Below, in pieces: positions 35,501-47,839 of a DNA stretch of 64,000 nucleotides (its first letter is position 1; each line of letters opens with the position of its first letter). The notes beneath the pieces are model-generated. The model ran no database searches. It worked only from the letters and a program-made list of their open reading frames with translations, and was not told the DNA's origin. The DNA comes from Macrotrachela quadricornifera (Eukaryota; Rotifera; Eurotatoria; Philodinida; Philodinidae): the NCBI GenBank assembly GCA_022393335.1, contig JAJEKB010020648.1, positions 848,898 to 912,897 of the forward strand, read 5' to 3'. The translations under genes were made by a program, and so were the position numbers.

Positions 35501-37661
35501 AAACTTACGCATTTATATCACTAATCTCTGCAAACTTTAATACCCTGACATCAGTGTTCACGCATACACCGGCACTGATACATCCCTAATTTTTGCATGT
35601 CTTAAACGAATACTGAAAGCTACAGACAAACTGCTTTTACCAGTGAAAAGTTCATTCAGCGCTCTAAAAACCTGTTGTTTGGGTAATTATTTTGAACAGG
35701 ACCGTCTGATAACTGAAAATGATCGTTCTTGAATTATCGCTCTTGAACGATCTGCAAATACTATAGTTTGTAGTGACTTTTGTTAGTGCTTTTCTCAAAC
35801 ATGTGTCGGAGTTGAGTTTAGAATTCAGGTGAAATTGGAATAATATTCATAATATCGATGGCAAATGGGAATAAAAAAATATACGAAAAATATTCATATT
35901 TGTATATTGATCTCTCAACTCGCTTACATGTAATTCAATAATATTAATTATATAAAAAAAATTTTTTTCAAATGAATCATTTAGAGAAATTTTTGTTGAT
36001 GATTCAAACCTAAATAAACGAAAGCAAATTAGTATCAACGATTATCTAAAATCGAAATTTCAAATCATTTCCGTTTTCTAATAATTTTTTTACGATTCTT
36101 AAAATCTTATATTTTTGTGAGATAATCATTAGTTTTCAATGGAAAGTCCTTAAAATCTGGGTAAGCTCAAAGGAGTTTTGGATGGGTTCAGCCCCATTCG
36201 GTACCGCCGTTATAATCAGACTGATAAAGACTTTGTGAACTGCAAAAAGAAGAAGAATATAGTCAAGAAAAATTAGTCATCTTCGAACACATCACACGTT
36301 TTTAATCTACCAACCTTATGATACTATTATTATCTGGCGATGGAACGTCTCCAACTGTGAGTCTGAGTTTTGAATGGGATATATACCAGTCTGTAGAGCT
36401 CGACGAGCTGATTCTGACGGTGCTTCATTTGCGCAAGGTAAGACTCGAAACATCATCCGTGTAGCATGGCGCTATCGAAGCTTCACTATCTCTCTAGGAT
36501 ATGATTGACTTTTTTAGGAGTCCATTGGATGAAGCTACTCGAGTTTTAATAGAAAACTATATCTCAAATTTTAAAAAGAGTGTTGGAAAAGGATAGTCTC
36601 AAAAGAAAGTTCACCGTCGTGTTCCAGTACGAAAGAGAAGATCTGTAGTTCTGCTCTTCGTGAAAGTTTCTGAAGTTCGATTTTTTAAAATTTGAGATAT
36701 AGTTTTCTATTACAACTCGAGTAGCTCTATCCAATGGACTCCTAAAAAAGTCAATCATATCCTAACGAGATAGTGAAGCTTCGATAGCGCCATGCTACAC
36801 GGCTGATGTTTCGAGTCTTACCCTGCGCAAATGAAGCTCCGTCAGGAGAACCACAACATACCATCAGAATCAGCTCATCGAACTCTACAAACTGGCATAA
36901 ATCCCATTCAAAACTGAGACTCACAATTGAAGACGTTCCCTCGTAAAACGACACTATAATAGAATATCCCACACAAATGATGATTTTTCAGTTGAGAAAT
37001 GAAAGATGAAAGTTGTGTTTACAACTATAGTTTAGAATTCGTTATTTGACGTAGGTGTATTTTCGTTTAACTGGTATATCAACTAACAATAATGAATTAA
37101 CGGACTGTAATTGTGCCCTTAATCCTCAATGTCAACGAGCAAGTTTCATTTACGATTGGAAAAATGTACCATTATGTGGTAGTGTGTCTAAAGCGTCTCC
37201 TACAATGCCAGGAATGATGATAGGATGTTCAGTCATGGATTCCCTTCTACTCTCTACACTCGAGTGTTTATATTCCGAATGTTGCCTAGCAATCATATAT
37301 CATTATATAAATAAAACATATCTAGAAAGATACACTGGTATACCATGGTTCAATGCTCATTCTCTTATTGATGATCCTGGGTTAAGCAGTTATCCTCCAG
37401 ATAGTCCTGTCAAAATGTTAGTTAAAGAGATGATGATTGAACAATGGAATTTATCCATTTCATTTGAATCTTATTATGAAACATGTGTACCGACTCACTG
37501 TGCATATTCTGATCGAATGCATACATACAATTTGGCTGGAATATTGATGAAGCTAATAGCAACAATCAGTGGTCTAACTGCTGTATTACGCCTCATTACA
37601 CCATTATTCGTTAACTTGGTCTTTCATTTATTGAAGCCGAAAATCAAGCGACAACGGCAAG
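29513..37661 (+). CDS. Two-TM Cys-rich membrane protein, module 2 (three exons)
   Basis: Exons 29513-29650, 32104-32678 and 37055-37661. Phases 1 and 0 match across introns of 2.4 and 4.4 kb. The first exon gives a basic cytosolic N-terminus (SRRLIRGMKQLNLFKSVNKR) and the start of TM1. The phase-1 intron splits TM1 exactly as in module 1 (YVILLAS/SMFILLLYTALNV). The ectodomain repeats the module plan: LKCPCSNVTMPYSTI, FHQVCQSDFVNESW, LLSILCQLINKTVDD, DCNCALNPQCQ, GCSVMDSLLLSTLECLY, CVPTHCAYSD. TM2 is LIATISGLTAVLRLITPLFV, with a basic tail LKPKIKRQRQ. If translated alone it could start at Met 29551. The in-frame splice from module 1 suggests a fusion instead. The introns contain at least five MITE/foldback elements and no other gene. 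Confidence 0.65.
29734..30264. mobile_element. Foldback element, CTCGT-terminus family, left end eroded
   Basis: Inverted arms pair TCCATAGCCCTTCCGTC (about 29767) with GACGGAAGGGCTATGG (about 30151), and TTTCGACCTGAGATTTTTCT with its complement near 30070. The right end GGTCGTTCCCTCGT matches the termini of the elements at 43112 and 38806. Related in sequence to 43112-43733 (shared ACTCTGTGCATAAG-type block). It lies in module 2's first intron. 30265-32103 holds no other feature I can support. Confidence 0.7.
32953..33499. mobile_element. Possible Tc1/mariner-like MITE
   Basis: TACAGGATGATCC at the left and CACCATCCTGTA at the right form a short TIR next to TA dinucleotides. Beyond ~12 nt the pairing is poor, so this could be two unrelated solo ends. 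Confidence 0.35.
34091..34901. mobile_element. 811-bp mariner-like MITE with ~135-bp TIRs and TA duplication
   Basis: Starts CAGGGTGGCGCAAAAGTTAC, ends with its reverse complement GTAACTTTTGCGCCACCCTG, and is flanked by TA on both sides. The arms are about 95% identical over 135 nt. The interior has no transposase. Confidence 0.9.
35373..35588. mobile_element. 216-bp hAT-like MITE with 7/8-matching target duplication
   Basis: Inverted ends AAGGATGTATCAGTG and CACTGATACATCCCT. Flanks GTTTTTGC (35365-35372) and ATTTTTGC (35589-35596) differ at one base. Confidence 0.8.
36336..36944. mobile_element. Foldback element of the CTCGT-terminus family
   Basis: The arms are reverse complements over ~280 nt (GGAACGTC...CAACTGTGAGTCT at left, AGACTCACAATTGAAGACGTTC at right). 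The right end GACGTTCCCTCGT carries the family terminus. The left terminus is mutated. 35600-36330 and 36945-37054 have no other feature. Confidence 0.75.
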
Positions 37662-38805
37662 GTAATTACCAATAACATATATAAGAAAAGCAACGGTTTA
37701 TCTCTTTTGTGAAACCCGAACTGAAAAGAAGTATTCAAGTGTTTATGGGTAGAAATTTGCAACCGCTATACCGCCTCCCCCACAGACCGTTACCGACATA
37801 GCAGAACTAGGCATCACAGATCGTTACAGACAAGCTTGGAATATTGAAGAGGGTGATTAAAAGGTTTGAACCATCTCAAAGCGCTAGCAATTCAGCATAA
37901 TTAGGTATCACACAGCGTTATCGACTAGCTAGAGTTCGTCATAGATTGTTTTTCATTGAATCAGTAAATATACTATACAATTTAATCATAGGAAGTCTTT
38001 TATTTGCTTTATGGAAATTGTAACAGATGTATTGTGTTTCATATTTTAATCCTGCAGCGATTTATCCTAACAGGTTTTTAAAACCGTGAGCTTTTTCGAA
38101 ATTTGATCATTACATCTTTTTCACGAAGATTCATGTTCATCGAGGTTCGAAGAATAACAAGATTAGCTCATCTGGTATGCGAACGACAATTATGGGAACA
38201 TGAGGATTGAGGAGGATTTCTGGAAATTGTTTTAGGAGGATTAAGGAAGGGTATTATTATTTGCCGAAAAAAAGACATTTTTTTACACTTGGGACGCATC
38301 AGCATAGTTAAATCTAATGAAGTAAGAAGTTCAATTGAACCTGTGAGAATTTGCATGTAGATTTCTCAGCACTTAAAAAACAGAACATAATATGCGTTGA
38401 TCAAGCGGTTTGTATATTCAGATAGCTACGCTGAAGAAGATTGGAAGGAGTTCTGAAGGAGATAATATATCTACTCATTAGCGGATCTTTGTTTTGATTG
38501 AGTCGTAAATAAACAAAATCAGGTTTATGCGATCATTCTGCGACTTTGAATCGCAAAATCTTTGAAAGATTTCAAACCTTTTGGGCAAATAATTGTATAA
38601 AACTTTGAGAATTTATGAGAACTGACAACTTTTGACCCAAGAAACTATAAGAAAACGATTTTTTCCATTCACATCGTATCCATGTCTTTCAGCTAGAAAA
38701 ATTTAATATAGATGACTTATTTTATAGCAAATAAACTTTTAAGCACGTTTCATTTTGAAGAAAGGTAAGGTATGACATACAACGTTAGAACTCAGATGAA
38801 TTTTT

Positions 38806-40474
38806 ACGAGAGAACATACTTAGGTGTCCAAGCCCTTTAGGTTCCATCTTTTGACGATAGACAGACCTCAGCGATGTATGACAAAGCTCAAGAGGATTCG
38901 TGCCCTCGCGCCGTTGTTCCCGAGTTACGATCGTTTTACTCTAGTTTTTCCTCACGGCAAGGTATTTCAAAAAAATTCGATTGACCCAAGTCCGACCTGA
39001 AATTTTGCCCATAGATAGGTTTCACTGGCACTAGATTGTTCTACAAGTATCAGCTAGAACGGATGTTTCCTTCACGAGATAATCGAATTTTAAAAAATCC
39101 TGCATTTTATCGATCATTCGAAAAAAAGGTATGATGGAAAAAGGAAGAATGGAAAAACGTCGAAGAAAATAAGGAAAAATATAGAAAGAAAAAATATCGA
39201 CGGGAAAAATGTCGAAAGGAGAATAGTTGTCATACGTGACAAACATGTCGGATAGTTAATTATTCTTCTTTTGATTGACTGATGTGACCGATTGTTTTTA
39301 TTATTGATTGTTAGAGTGTATGTTTTCGTTACTTCCAATATGTTGCCTACTCCATCCAACACCATTTTGTTTCTCACTTCGCAAAAAATGAAAAAGATGC
39401 AGAATTTAGAGAATTTCATCTTTAAATTGAGTAAAGCAACAAGTAACAAAAAATAATATCACTACTTTGACCAACAATATACTATGACAGTACACACAGA
39501 TCATAATGATATTGTCCCAAATATTAAGGAAGATCATTGGGATCCACTGAGTCTGAAGGAATAAATTCTCACTCGTCTTCAAATTCACAAATATTCAAAT
39601 ACCATCCTGATATTAGGTTTTTACCAAATGTACACAACGGGATGAGCATATATTTAATCATTTCTTGTTTCTAATGAAAGATGGTCTTACGGATCAGCGA
39701 AAAACAAAAAAAAACTACAAAAAAAATTGATGCACTCTGTGCTTATAATGATAATAGTGATATTATTGGCAACGAATTTTCAGAAGGTCTATCTTTTGTT
39801 ATCGCCAAAAATATCAAATCAAAAAAAGAAATGAGAAACGATCATTTTCTGTACATGATATTCAATCAGAGTGTTTACTAAACCCCCGTCGTAATAAAAG
39901 ACTCCGGGTCTTCTATTATATTTCGCAAAACATCTTCAAATTTTCAGCCTTTTCCATGGTCAAAAACACAAAATCAATAGGGAAAATTTTCTGAAAGGGA
40001 TCTTCTATTTTGCAGGGGGCGGTATTATTATTCATATTTTTCGTTTATTCAATGAATTTTATAATAAATTTATGCACATTGTTTCTGATAGTGAAATTGA
40101 ACTTTCGACATTTTCCTTCGTCATTTACCGTTTCGACGTTTTTCCTTTCTTCTTTTTTCCAGCCATTCGAAAAAAACTGATCTGCCTCGAAAACTTATTA
40201 TCTCGTGAAGGAAAAATTCGTTCTAGCTGATACTTGTAGAACAATCTAGTGCCAGTGAGACCTATCTATGGGCAAAATTTCAGGTCAGACTTGGGTCAAT
40301 CGAATTTTTTTGAAATACCTTGCCGTGAGGAAAAACTAGAGTAAAACGATCGTAACTCGGGAACAACGGCGCGAGGGCACGAATCCTCTTGAGCTTTGTC
40401 ATACCTCACTGAGGTCTGTCTATCGTCAAAAGATGGAACCTAAAGGGCTTGGACACCTAAATATGTTCTCTCGT
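38806..40474. mobile_element. 1.67-kb foldback element with >250-bp inverted arms
   Basis: Left end ACGAGAGAACATACTTAGGT, right end ACCTAAATATGTTCTCTCGT. The outer 257 nt pair almost perfectly. More diverged inner segments also pair (TTTTTCC/GGAAAAA runs at 39120-39230 with 40095-40160). The interior frames (39031-39588 on minus, 39681-39881 on plus) have no recognisable motif and I do not annotate them as genes. It lies in the intron between modules 2 and 3. The rest of that intron (37662-38805, 40475-41029) shows nothing I can support. Confidence 0.9.
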
Positions 40475-41029
40475 TAGTAATACAAAATAACCAACTTAGA
40501 TAGAACTGCTTTTGTAGCTGTCATTTTTGGCGATCTCAAAACTCAGTAATGTCTGGAAAGTGTATCATCATATATGACAAGCATGCTCTCTGAGAATCCT
40601 ATAGAATATGACTGAGAGTTTGACGTAAAGTAATGGAAAATCAAGCAGTATTAGACTTTTGGAAGTGAGTTTTTGTGTGTTCATCGGCCAGAATGCTGCA
40701 CAAAAGTATGTGACATACGAAAAAGACACCTGCATGACACGACACGTGAATTTCGATTAGATTGTATGCAACAGCTGCTGAGTTTTGAAACAAAAGTAAC
40801 AAAAAGGAGGAAAAGGAGGAGCATTCACATACCAGGCTCATCGACAAAAATGTAAACATATTTATTGAGAATTCATTTTAGACTTTTTTAATAAGTCGTT
40901 TTCGAATCTAACGATCAGTGACGTTCTGAATAGTGAATCTGCAAACTGAGTCATGAAAGTATTATGTGCATATTAATCTATGTTTCGTGACTATACAAAA
41001 AATAATCTTATCTTCTCCTTTCAATGTAG

Positions 41030-44000
41030 TTCGCCCAACGTTGATCATTCGAGTCCAAATGTTATTGCGACAGTTGTGTGCATATTTGTACAGAAAACGT
41101 CTCGATCTAAATATGTTTCCTTTACGCACATTTGGAAGTAATGTTGATCGAACAAGAGCCAAACGTCTCGGTCAATTGAGTACTCGTCTCTACATTGTTC
41201 TTCTTATGATCAGTTTTGTGATTGCAACTCTCTATACTATCATTCAACCTCAACGTCTGACCAAAACTTTTGAAAAACCATCATTCGATTTCTACAAGCA
41301 GCTTCTGATAGATCACAATGACTCACTTCAATGTCCTTGTTCATCCATTTCATCGATGTATAAAGATTATGTCACAATTAAACCATCGTTTCATCAGGTA
41401 ATCCAAAGCGGATATTATGAAGGTTCTCAAGAATAGAGTATAACCTCAAGTTTCTTTTCCAGACTAATTTTGAAATGTCACTCTCATATAGAAGCTAGAT
41501 CATTATCTATAATTTATTTTGCTTCGTAAAATTATTATATGATCATCTATTCCCTCATTTAGAATTAAAGATAATCAATAAAGAAGAAACCGTCTCGCTC
41601 TTTCTAACATTTTCCAATATTAGTCTATTGCACAAAATTTGAAAACTTTACAGATATTTCGTCCTGAAAAGTAGGAAAATGATGAACGATAATCGTGAGA
41701 ATTTTGAGATCTACTTCATGGTCTGATATAATTCTTTTTTTTCACTTGGTATCTGATAGATCTGTTTGAATTCATTTGCTGTTGATCAATGGCGAAAGAA
41801 ACTCACAGCTGGTCTTGTTCCTGATCTTTCTGTCTACGATGTGAAAGACTATCGTCGTTTTCTCTCAGCTCACCTACAATTTCTGACTGGATTATGTAAT
41901 CTATCAATGCAATCAGTCAACGATGCCGTTTTGCAATTCCTTTCATCAGCATTGATCACTACTCAACTTCAATCGCTAGCAGTTTTTCAAACGCAAATTG
42001 ATTCGCTCGTGATAAACAGTAAATCAAATGCTCCTACAACCATTGCTCGTCTTCTTGCTTTACTTCGAACAACAAATCACGGCAATGTTATCATATCAAC
42101 ATATGGAACAAATTTCGAATATTTCTTTCCTTTTTGGTGTCATCAGTATGTCGGTGGCGGTAAGGATGCCTGTGATTCGAAGATGAGATGATATGAAAGT
42201 TTCTGTGGAGAACATCGCCCTTGAACGAGGATATTTACATCAAAATTTTAGTACGGAAAAGTATATTCTGACAAAGCGTTAACTCACATGTCAGACATTC
42301 TACCAACTACATACTTGACAAAAAATATTGCTTAGAATATAAAAGATCAAATATTCTTGCTTAGTATAGATGAATAAGTATTGTGTAATTAGTAGATAAA
42401 ATAATACATAGGGTGTCCAGTAAGTCGGTGGCCAACGAAAAATTTGAATATTTTCATTAGGCTTCAATAAAATGCGCTGACATTTTTTAGTTTTTACTGA
42501 CGAAAGAATAATATATACTCATGCGCATAAAGCGAACATACTTTGATTTACTATATTACTAAACAGCACCAAAATTATGGGGTATTCTTGTATTTGCTTA
42601 TTAAACATCATAGCTGTTGTGTAATGAGATAACATTTATACGAAAGAGATTGACCTTCGTTATACAAGTAAAAAATAAGGTCTTTTCATATGAAGGTTAT
42701 ACAAGTTCAAACCTTCTTCTGTACAAAATATTGAATGGCAGCGTCTAGAAGAAATATTTAAAAGTCTCTATACTAGGGGTGAGAATTTATTGTTATTGGT
42801 GCAAGTAACAATAACTTTTTTTTCTAAAGATATTCTTTTCTAACCTTGTCGTATATCATAATCGTACTCGTTATATCAGCTTATACTTTAAAACGAATTT
42901 CCAATTTCTATAGTGCTGATTCACACAGTATAAGGAAGCTAGAAGGTGGGTTGAGTTTTCATGAAAAAAAGTTATTTGTTATCTACCTTTTATTTATGAC
43001 AAATAACTTTGAAAAAAAGTTATTGTTATTAATAACAATGAGATAACAATAACTTCTCACCCCTACTCTATACAAATAGACTGCATTACATTATGGCCTA
43101 GAAAGGTTCTTACGAGGAATGATCCCCGACTGATAAATCGGTTTGGGGTTCGGACTCTGTGCATAAGATAGACCTTGGTGTGGTATGAAAAACGCCAAAA
43201 GGACAAATGCTATCAGAACTTCTGTCCAGATTTATAGACAATTCACTGGAATTTTAGTCACTATTACGATATAGACCAGAAAATCGAATGACGGTATTTG
43301 ATCTGAAATTTTGCCCACAGACAGGTCTATTTGTAAATAAGATGCAATGAAAAATTCGGCTCAAAGGGATGTTTTCTTCCTGAGATATTAAAATCTCAAA
43401 AAAACAGAAAATATTAACATTTTTCGTGGGATATCAATGACTCTTCGGGACTTTAATATTTCGGGAAGAAAACATCCTTTTGAGCCGAATTTTTCGTTGC
43501 ATCCTACTTACAAATAGACCTATCTGTGGGCAACATCTCAGGTCAAAATACTGTCATTCGATTTTCTGGTATATACCATAATAAAGACTGAAATTCCAGT
43601 AGATTGTCTATAACTCTGGACAGAAGTCGTAATAGCATTTACCCTTTTGAGGTTTTTCATACCTCACCAAGGTCTACCTTATGCACAGAGTCCGAACCCA
43701 AAATCGATTTATTAGTTGAGGATCATTCCTCGTTAGTTTGTTACAGATGTTATTTTAAGGATGATGTCTATAAAGCTCAACAGTAATCTCGAACATCAAT
43801 CCACGACTCTTCACTATTCTTGAATCAAGGTTGAAATATGGAATTCATTAAAAAGTCTTTATGAATCTAAAATACACAGTTTTCGTGCTCGCTAACGATC
43901 AGTCCGATTTTATGAGGAACTATAATTTATTAACTTACCGTTAACTTACAACTACCAATATTCAAAACCCAACCTCAGATTTGGATTTTCCGATCATGAT

Positions 44001-45083
44001 TATCTTGTGCTCAAACTTTCTAGAGACACTAAATACCAGTATTATAGATTTAGACATTCCCAGGTGAATAAATCCGATATCGAATCTAATCGGATCTCAT
44101 AAAATCTACTCATCTGACGAAATCATGTAGCTATCCAGGTTGAGAACCCACTGACGAATCGGACAGAAGAATGCTGTTTTCTTATTTCAGCGAGAAACAG
44201 CATTTTATCACCATAGTAGAGACGACCCTTCATACCATATCATGAAACTCAATCAGATTCCTAGAGTAGGATCCGAATATCGGGCTACGATCTAGTTCTT
44301 CATCGAATTTCGATAGAAATCCTGCCGGATTCTTTTACCTAGGTTTGTAACTTTCACTACAACTGCTTCAATGTTTTTTTTTCATATCAAAGACGATGGA
44401 GACAAACGTTTTTCTATGGCACTCACTCGACCAATCATCTATGACAATGAATGCTCATGTGCATTGAATCACAATTGTACAGCTCAAGCCTTCTTCATTA
44501 ATAGTGACTCATCTTCTACTAATCCAATCAAAGGTATCAAAATAGGTTGCACACCAACTGAATCATTTCTTCTTTCAACTCTCGAATGTTTTTATGATTT
44601 ATCATGTATCAAACTTATTCATGAATATACTAACAATATTACCACTGACAATGATACAGATTTTTCAATGCTTCTTCTCACAGACTCAAACTATTTTACA
44701 GTGAATACTACGATCTTCGATCTTGTTGATCATCTCTTTGTCGAAACTTGGTTGACAACAGTCGACTATTCTGCGTATTTTCATCGATGCTCACCCATTT
44801 CATGTTCATACACATATCTTCAGCAACTAAACTCACTCTATACAGTTTCTCTTTTACTTGAACTCTATGGTGGTTTCAGCTTCGCTCTTAAATGGATATG
44901 TCCAAATCTAGTCTATCTTTTGGCTAAATTATATCACTGGCGAAAGAAACGATCAAATGTTGTCCAACCGGGAGACAATATGGAAATAACAGCCATTGAA
45001 ACTATTGATAGCACACTCATCTCAACAAATCTTCCCAATACTACTGCCAATTTGAAATCTATATCCATAACTTCGACATCTAA
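41030..45083 (+). CDS. Two-TM Cys-rich membrane protein, module 3 (three exons)
   Basis: Exons 41030-41397, 41760-42145 and 44343-45083. Phases 0 and 2 match only if the GTATGT donor at 42146 is used. The N-terminus is basic (LRQLCAYLYRKRL). TM1 (LYIVLLMISFVIATLYTII) is not split here. The ectodomain again follows the plan: LQCPCSSISSMYKDY, FHQ/ICLNSFAVDQW, LTGLCNLSMQSVNDA, CSCALNHNCTAQ, GCTPTESFLLSTLECFY, CSPISCSYTY. TM2 is LLLELYGGFSFALKWICPNL, then WRKKRSN and a Ser/Thr-rich cytosolic tail. The acceptor at 41030 is phase 1, matching the last donor of module 2. The last donor is phase 2, matching the TM exon at 45147. Its second intron holds a hAT MITE and a foldback element. Confidence 0.7.
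42774..43065. mobile_element. 292-bp hAT-like MITE with exact 8-bp target duplication
   Basis: Ends TAGGGGTGAGAA and TTCTCACCCCTA, flanked on both sides by CTCTATAC (42766-42773 and 43066-43073). The subterminal regions are TAACAATAAC repeats. It lies within an intron of module 3. Confidence 0.92.
43112..43733. mobile_element. 622-bp foldback element of the CTCGT-terminus family
   Basis: Starts ACGAGGAATGATCC and ends GGATCATTCCTCGT. The arms pair over ~270 nt (GGTTCGGACTCTGTGCATAA with its complement at 43678-43697). Close relative of the element at 29734-30264. Confidence 0.9.
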
Positions 45084-45146
45084 GTATATCCTTCTTCTTT
45101 TCATTTCGAACACGATTTAATAGTTTTCTTCTACAATTATGACTAG

Positions 45147-47379
45147 GTTAAGATTATCAGGCTTTTTCTTGTTTGGGTTTTTGATAATCATAATTATGGC
45201 TTTGGCTTTTATTGGTCCATTCGTTTATTTCCATCTACGAAGAAAACATTCCACGATACAAACAAGTATGAGTCTGTTCATTTCTTTCGTGCTATATCAG
45301 AGTATAAACTTCGAGTCGACAAAGATCCTCATGTCTCTTGCTCTTTTCATACTTCTGTTTGTGAAATGTTATTGATAGTCAAAGATTGAAATCGAGACTA
45401 GATCGAGTTTAAAGAATCAGATTTAAATGTACGAATTGAATTGGAAAGTCTATTAAATTAGTGTGGCTAGTCTCTTCAACAAATACCGTTATTGATCAAA
45501 TATATAGCATGATCTTTTCAATATCTAAGTGTGAATCTTATGCGCGAATCCCAAGTTCTACAAAAGATATTTGATATATGAATTACTTTTGGCTCTTTAC
45601 ATCGTTCGTGCAGCTGTTAGAATGAATGTCAGTATTCATAATAGAGTAGTTGACATCAATTTTAGAACCAAATTGTCTCTCAATTATACAAAAAAGTTTT
45701 GAAATTTTCGTTGTTCGTCATCTGTACAGATTCTATCTCTTTTAGGCAGTATGACAAACGAAGTAATCGATTCAACTACAATAATTCCAATTTCACCAGG
45801 TTTGTTTATATCAATCGTATTTTTTTTTCTTTATCTTTACCATATATTGGAAGAGAGAATTGTTGACTATACTATCCGTGATATCGTTGTCCTTCTGTGT
45901 ATAAAACATTCATCTAGAGATCAAATTTGGCTTTCAGATAATTTGTAATTGCTATCAGAATGATGTCCAACGTTATGTTATATTGGAGTTCGATTATTAT
46001 CTAAATTCTCTGACAGTGTACAGCGGAGTACTCGAGAAGGTTTCTTTTCATGCACCTTGTGAGATTTTTCTCTGGACAACAAAAAGAAGACGAGTTTTCT
46101 CACATGCTGACTCTATTCAATTTTGAATTAGTGTATTCACACCAATATGTAAAGCAACTCAAAGAAAGATGTTGATATGTGGGAAGGAAAAAGAGTATTT
46201 CGATATCCATCATATTCATATGAAGAATTGTGCTTCTGTCCATAAGTTTATCTTCACTACAATCTCTTTTTAGAACCATCCTGCCAGTTCACATTCGAAC
46301 CAGTGTTTCAATGCCGAATTGATGATAATAATTTTCGCTGGCTCATCCACAGTATTGCAGTAGGAAATTTCAACAGTGATGATTGGTTAGATATGGTAGT
46401 CACGGACTTCCATCTCAATACTATCCGTATATTACTCGGAAATGGTAATGGAACTTTTACTACATCAATAGTTTATTCAACTGGAGATGAAATGGAACCG
46501 TACATAGTTGTTGTTGATGATTTTAATCATGATCATCATTTGGATTTTCTTGTTACTTATAATCGGAATTCCAATATGCGCGTATTTCTTGGAATAGGTG
46601 ATGGGACTTTCAAGGAGCAGACGATATTTTCCATTGGATACAATCCATCTTCAATAACTATCAGTGATTTTAATCATGACAGTCACTCAGATTTAGCTGT
46701 TCTTAGCACTAGCTCGAATACATTAGTTGTGCTAATGGGCAATGATGATGGAACTTTTCAAATAGTTTGGATAATTTCGACTGACGGATGGCAAAAGTTG
46801 GTTGCTGGTGATTTCAATGAAGATGGTGAAGTCGACTTTGCTGTAGTTTACTCCCCCAATGAGCAGTATGTGAAAGTGTTTTTTGGTAGTGGTGATGGAA
46901 GTTTTAGTAGACAAGTAACACTGTCAACTGGACAATATAATAACGTCGAATCAATCGCGGTTAATGATTTCAATCATGATAATCATTTGGATCTCGCTTT
47001 CACTTACGTACACACCGAAAAGATAAGCATAAGACTTGGAAATGGAAATGAAACTTTTCAAACACAGATCACATATGGAACTGGTGGTAACAGTAATCCA
47101 AGGTCGATAGTTATCGGTGATTTTAACAATGACAATCAACTAGATCTTGCTGTCGCCAATATGCTCGCATATAACGTAGGTATCTTTCTTGGTTTGGGTG
47201 ATGGAACTTTTCTAAACCAAATGACATTTCCGCTTGGATATAATATGTATCCAGATAACTTATATGTAGACGATTTCAATAGTGATGGAAAACTGGATGT
47301 ACTTTTCACAACTTACAACTCGATTCGCTTAAATATTCTCCTGAACTCATGTGACTGTTGTACGGGCGTGCCACTGTAA
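45147..47379 (+). CDS. TM-anchored FG-GAP/VCBS-repeat segment (three exons)
   Basis: Exons 45147-45265, 45746-45799 and 46274-47379, with phase-1 introns that match exactly. The first exon encodes a TM helix (SGFFLFGFLIIIIMALAFIG). The second is a Thr-rich linker. The third gives six or seven FG-GAP/VCBS repeats with DFNHDHHLDFLV, DFNHDSHSDLAV, DFNEDGEVDFAV, DFNHDNHLDLAF, DFNNDNQLDLAV and DFNSDGKLDVLF, a complete seven-bladed propeller size. It ends CDCCTGVPL. Read alone from the ATG at 45139 (whose AG is also the acceptor), this is a type II membrane protein. Read with module 3, it is its C-terminal ectodomain. Topology is consistent either way, as module 3 ends in the cytosol. Confidence 0.75.
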
Positions 47380-47839
47380 AAGAACATATAGACACTCAAA
47401 AATGAATCCTTTTTTTATGATCTTTCTGTCATTGAAAAGGACTGAAGTTCCAAAAATTTCTCTTTTTCGGCTTTGCTTTCTAGAAAAAATGTAAGAAAAA
47501 CAACTTGTAATATTGCGTCGCACTTGAAATAATAAACACCTAAGAGTACAGAAAAGATTTTGATGAAGATGTCCACTTTGAAGACTGAAATTGCCTGTCC
47601 AACATCAGAGTAGATTTATTCTGATACTTGCTTTGGAAATTCCAGTCATCATTTTATCCGTTATCATCTTTCTATACTTATCTACTTTCATACCCACTCT
47701 TTATTATCTTACTTCGATATCTATTTCGAAAAAAAAAGAGACATTCTGTCTTGCTCTTATATCATGAGTAATATTGATATGACGAAATCGAAATGTAATA
47801 GATATGCAGTGTATCGTTATGACACACAAGCAAACAAAC

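Noticed and set aside
39031..39881. Phe/Ile-rich ORFs inside the 1.67-kb foldback
   Set aside because: Low-complexity TTTTTCC tracts that form part of the inner inverted arms. No domain.
26869..45083. Firm assignment of the two-TM modules to the DEG/ENaC channel family
   Set aside because: Topology and Cys-richness fit, but no pore or pre-TM signature is visible to me. A structure or HMM comparison would be needed.
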